Assembly: GCA_024275615.1 (NCBI GenBank) | Contig: JAJRYU010000325.1 | Coordinates: 1-7,506, forward strand | Direction of reading: 5' to 3' | Origin: Planctomycetota bacterium | Lineage (GTDB): Bacteria > Planctomycetota > GCA-002687715 > DRQF01 | DNA length: 7,506 nt | In this document: positions 5,145 to 7,506 of the stretch, piece by piece | Layout: each line of letters begins with the position of its first letter | Numbering within the stretch: position 1 is the first letter of the stretch | Translations under genes and position numbers: made by a program | The notes under the pieces: model-generated | Database searches by the model: none | What the model saw: only the letters and a program-made list of their open reading frames with translations | What the model was told of the DNA's origin: nothing

Positions 5145-6800
5145 ATGACTCAATTACGAATCCAACTCGTTGCCTCGGCACTCGTGTTTCTCAGTTTCTT
5201 CGCTGCAGAGGCTCCAGGGCAAGCCCCTCCTGGCTGGCGCACTTTCACGCACCCTAAGACCGGGGTGAAGCTCTTTCACGACAAAGGTTTTAAGGTCATT
5301 CCGGTTAAACCAGACGAGCACCTGGTTCTCGGACGTTTTGACCGCAAGACTCCTTTTCGCGTCAAGAAGAAACAGCGTGGTCGGCGCCCGGAGACGTTCT
5401 TAGCCTTCGTTTTGGACGACGCCGAGGCCGTCAAGAAAGACACCTTGCCAACCCCTGTTAGCCAAGGTGGCAAAAAACCAGAAGAGGTCAAGAAACCCAA
5501 GAAAGACGTCATCAAGAACTTCTCCGACTACGAGAAGCGCAAGAACGACATTCATTCTTGGGAAGACTTCATGAAGAAGCGTTACGGCGGCAGGCTTCTG
5601 ACCAAGTCGACGAAAGCGCGACTGAGAAATGGTGAGTCTGAATACCGTGTCTATTTGAAGTCGCCCTACAAACCCGTTGGTTTCCTTTTCATCCGCAAGG
5701 TTGAGAACCAAACTTGGGGAGTCCTGGGCTTCTGCGACGAAAACGTCGCCAAGTACTTCCAAAAGTCCTACCGCAAGGTGGGTCGCAGCATGAACAAACC
5801 CAAGGGTTTCGTTCGGGTCCGCGATACCTCTGCCAGTTACTACAAGAACAAGAAACTCCGTGGTATCCCTTTTCGTATCAAAGCCCGGCAAGCCATGGTC
5901 AAGGGTTGGAAGGCAACTGACACAAAAAACTTCTTCGTCCTTGTCCACACCAAGAACACCAAACTCGTCAATAAGATCGTCAGCGACCTGGAGGCCGTTC
6001 AGCCTCACTACGAAAAAATGTTTCCTCCGGTGGCCGACATCGACGCGGTCAGCGTCGTGCGAATCTGCAAGGATGTTAAGGAGTACCTAAAATACGGTGG
6101 CCCCCCGGGATCGGCTGGCTACTGGAATCCTGCACATCAAGAGCTCGTCTTTTACGATGCCACGAAAGACAGCGGTTCGCGTTCGAAACGCCAAGCTGAA
6201 AAAGACAGCTATATCGTTCTCTACCACGAAGGTTTCCACCAATACATTTTCAATGGTCTGGCAGAGGTCTCACCGGACTATTGGTTCAACGAAGGTATGG
6301 CTGACTACTTTTCCGGTTGTGTGTTCTATCGCGGCTCGAAACGCCTCAAGGAAATCGGCCCTAACCGTTGGCGCATTCCCAGAGTCAAGGGCACAGTAGA
6401 TCGGCCCGACAGATGGATTACTCTGGAGAAACTAATCACGGCAAAGCGCAAGGAATTCTATAACCCTCGCGTGATGGGCCAGATGTACGCCGAAGCTTGG
6501 TCTTTGAATTTCTTCTTGCTGCGCAGTGAAGAATCTGCCAATCATCAAGGTTGGCGCGAGATTATTCCCAAGTACTACCGCACACTGAAGATGGAAGCTG
6601 AGCGCGTCAAAAAGCTCATGACCGACGAAACAAGCCTGGCCGACAAGATGAAGCTCTACTCTCAAGCCGGCACCAAGTCCACCAAGAAGGCCTTCGAGAA
6701 CATCGACAAGAAGAAGCTCGAGGCGGCGTGGATGGCATGGATTCGCACAATGAAAGATCCCTGGGCTGCAGAGCGCCGCAAACCGCGCAACCGTCGATAG
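5145..6800 (+). CDS. exported HExxH gluzincin-like (DUF1570-type) putative metallopeptidase
   Basis: A 551-residue protein with an N-terminal signal peptide (hydrophobic 8-21, probable cleavage near PGQA, about residue 27). Residues 30-215 form a Lys-rich region that I do not recognise. The C-terminal half contains YHEGFHQY (His361, Glu362, His365) and, 18 residues on, Glu383 in FNEGMADYF: a full gluzincin zinc site. The helix AEAWSLNFFLLR (449-460) is the counterpart of the SQSAALCHFL helix in the 974-residue neighbour. The substrate is unknown, and peptidase activity is inferred from the motif alone. The ATG at 5145 has an AGGA at 5138-5141, only 3 nt upstream, so initiation may be modest; the signal peptide begins right after this Met, which supports the start. 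It is divergent from the selenoprotein gene and ends with TAG, 14 nt from the stop of the convergent YfhO-like gene. The tail is very basic (ERRKPRNRR). Confidence 0.85.
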   Translation: MTQLRIQLVASALVFLSFFAAEAPGQAPPGWRTFTHPKTGVKLFHDKGFKVIPVKPDEHLVLGRFDRKTPFRVKKKQRGRRPETFLAFVLDDAEAVKKDTLPTPVSQGGKKPEEVKKPKKDVIKNFSDYEKRKNDIHSWEDFMKKRYGGRLLTKSTKARLRNGESEYRVYLKSPYKPVGFLFIRKVENQTWGVLGFCDENVAKYFQKSYRKVGRSMNKPKGFVRVRDTSASYYKNKKLRGIPFRIKARQAMVKGWKATDTKNFFVLVHTKNTKLVNKIVSDLEAVQPHYEKMFPPVADIDAVSVVRICKDVKEYLKYGGPPGSAGYWNPAHQELVFYDATKDSGSRSKRQAEKDSYIVLYHEGFHQYIFNGLAEVSPDYWFNEGMADYFSGCVFYRGSKRLKEIGPNRWRIPRVKGTVDRPDRWITLEKLITAKRKEFYNPRVMGQMYAEAWSLNFFLLRSEESANHQGWREIIPKYYRTLKMEAERVKKLMTDETSLADKMKLYSQAGTKSTKKAFENIDKKKLEAAWMAWIRTMKDPWAAERRKPRNRR

Positions 6801-6802
6801 CG

Positions 6803-6842
6803 GCCAACTCTCGCTTAAGCGGCGAGGTCGTCGAGAGCTGGC
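6803..6842. terminator. inverted repeat between convergent genes, possible bidirectional terminator
   Basis: GCCAACTCTCG (6803-6813) is the inverse complement of CGAGAGCTGGC (6832-6842) except at one position, with an 18-nt loop. In the minus-strand RNA the odd position is a G-U pair, so the 11-bp stem is continuous; in the plus-strand RNA it is an A-C mismatch. It begins 2 nt after the TAG of the peptidase-like gene and overlaps the last codons of the YfhO-like gene. No U-tract follows on either side, so intrinsic termination is uncertain. Confidence 0.33.
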
Positions 6843-7506
6843 ATCGGCTTGGCCAAGAAGAATACAAAGCAAAGTGCTAGCCCGGCTAGAGCCAGCACGC
6901 AGGATGCATCAAAATATCGCGGCCGGTAAACCAAACGGACTCGGTGCTTTCCTTGAGGGATTGGTATTCCCATGGCGAAGTAGTTGGCATGCAGGACTGG
7001 CACTTCACGATCATCGACATAGGCGCGCCAACCCAAGGCATAGGATTCACTCACAACCAAGACTCGATTGGCCGCCACGTCCACGTCTGCTTCGATGATT
7101 TCTGCACTCGATCTACGACCAAAGACAGCCTTCGCTTCGCTGAGCTGATGAGCAATGAAGCCACTTGTATCGACGTCATCAACTTCCACGAGCGTGTGAT
7201 GATGGGGGTCAAATTCTTTGCCAAAGATCCACTTTAGGATCTTCTTTTCATTCTCCACGCGGACAATATTGGCGGCAAGAAAGAGAAAAGGCATCGCCGT
7301 TGGTCGCTCATAAATGCCATTGGATCCAGCTAAGTCGCGAAAGATCTTGACCTCGCCACTAGCGGAGCTGCCATAGCGCTCCACCACACCACCACCGGCA
7401 GCAATAGAGAACTCAAACTGATAGACATGCTGACCTTGAGCCCGTGATTCGAATCGAACCACTCTCGGATCCACACAACGGGGGAGAGCCTTCGTGATGA
7501 AATCAA
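6815..7506 (-). CDS. YfhO-like membrane protein, C-terminal part
   Basis: The frame is open from the window edge to the TAA at 6815-6817, so at least 229 residues of the C-terminus are present and the true start is outside; the GTG at 7474 is internal. The segment encoded at about 7057-6960 reads VVSESYALGWRAYVDD followed by REVPVLHANYFAMGIPIP and GKHRVRLVY. This is the hallmark of the YfhO family C-terminal beta domain: a 'steps down, GW.a.VDG, .vPv..aN....v.vp.G.h.v...Y.P' pattern. One hydrophobic helix follows (about 6913-6848) before a short hydrophilic tail. YfhO proteins are large polytopic membrane proteins related to GT-C glycosyltransferases and implicated in glycosylating cell-envelope polymers; the substrate here is unknown. 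It converges on the peptidase-like gene. Family call is fairly sure, activity is not. Confidence 0.82.
   Translation of the reverse strand, partial: DFITKALPRCVDPRVVRFESRAQGQHVYQFEFSIAAGGGVVERYGSSASGEVKIFRDLAGSNGIYERPTAMPFLFLAANIVRVENEKKILKWIFGKEFDPHHHTLVEVDDVDTSGFIAHQLSEAKAVFGRRSSAEIIEADVDVAANRVLVVSESYALGWRAYVDDREVPVLHANYFAMGIPIPQGKHRVRLVYRPRYFDASCVLALAGLALCFVFFLAKPMPALDDLAA

Noticed and set aside
5400..6008. 202-codon minus-strand open frame inside the 551-residue peptidase-like gene
   Set aside because: It is antisense to a gene with a clear signal peptide and zinc motif and shows no domain of its own.
6812..6821. Perfect 10-bp palindrome CGCTTAAGCG over the stop codon of the YfhO-like gene
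   Set aside because: It has no room for a hairpin loop and a single short palindrome of this length is expected by chance in several kilobases.
7474..7474. GTG at 7474 as the start of the YfhO-like protein
   Set aside because: The frame continues open to the window edge, no ribosome-binding site precedes it, and the family is far longer, so this is an internal Val codon.

Overview
This 7.5 kb bacterial window has roughly balanced base composition. It carries six protein-coding genes, and both end genes run off the edge. The gene content suggests a planctomycete or a similar Gram-negative environmental lineage: long exported proteins with HExxH gluzincin-type peptidase domains, a YfhO-like membrane protein, a bacilliredoxin and a TlpA-like periplasmic thioredoxin. 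No 16S or marker gene is present, so the lineage is an inference.

Layout. (1) Minus strand, 1-292: N-terminal part of a CobW/COG0523 (G3E) GTPase. It is divergent from (2) plus strand, 466-876: a BrxA/BrxB-type bacilliredoxin. The shared 173 bp region holds a 15-bp imperfect palindrome over a possible -10 of the GTPase gene. (3) Minus strand, 959-3883: a 974-residue exported protein with a probable beta-propeller N-terminus and a C-terminal HExxH...E peptidase-like domain. (4) Minus strand, 3939-4943: a 334-codon exported protein with two thioredoxin-fold domains, read through two in-frame UGA codons. (5) Plus strand, 5145-6800: a second, shorter exported HExxH...E protein, divergent from (4). 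(6) Minus strand, 6815-7506: C-terminus of a YfhO-like membrane protein, convergent with (5).

The main discovery is gene 4. Conventional translation breaks it into three pieces. All three are in one frame, and the only two interruptions are UGA codons. Each lies exactly where the N-terminal attacking cysteine of a thioredoxin-type CxxC is expected: W-UGA-PPC in a TlpA/ResA-like domain and W-UGA-GYC in a second thioredoxin-like domain. After each UGA a short stem-loop can be drawn, with its apical loop about 18-26 nt downstream and a G at its second position, as expected of bacterial SECIS elements. All five gene stops visible in the window are TAA or TAG, and the other genes use TGG for Trp, so wholesale UGA reassignment is unlikely. 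The best reading is an exported double-selenocysteine (UPPC + UGYC) tandem thioredoxin.

Functionally, genes 3-5 could form an exported-protein neighbourhood: two secreted metallopeptidase-like proteins beside a periplasmic thiol/selenol oxidoreductase that may service disulfides. Gene 2 adds a cytoplasmic thiol-redox protein. This linkage is inferred from position only.
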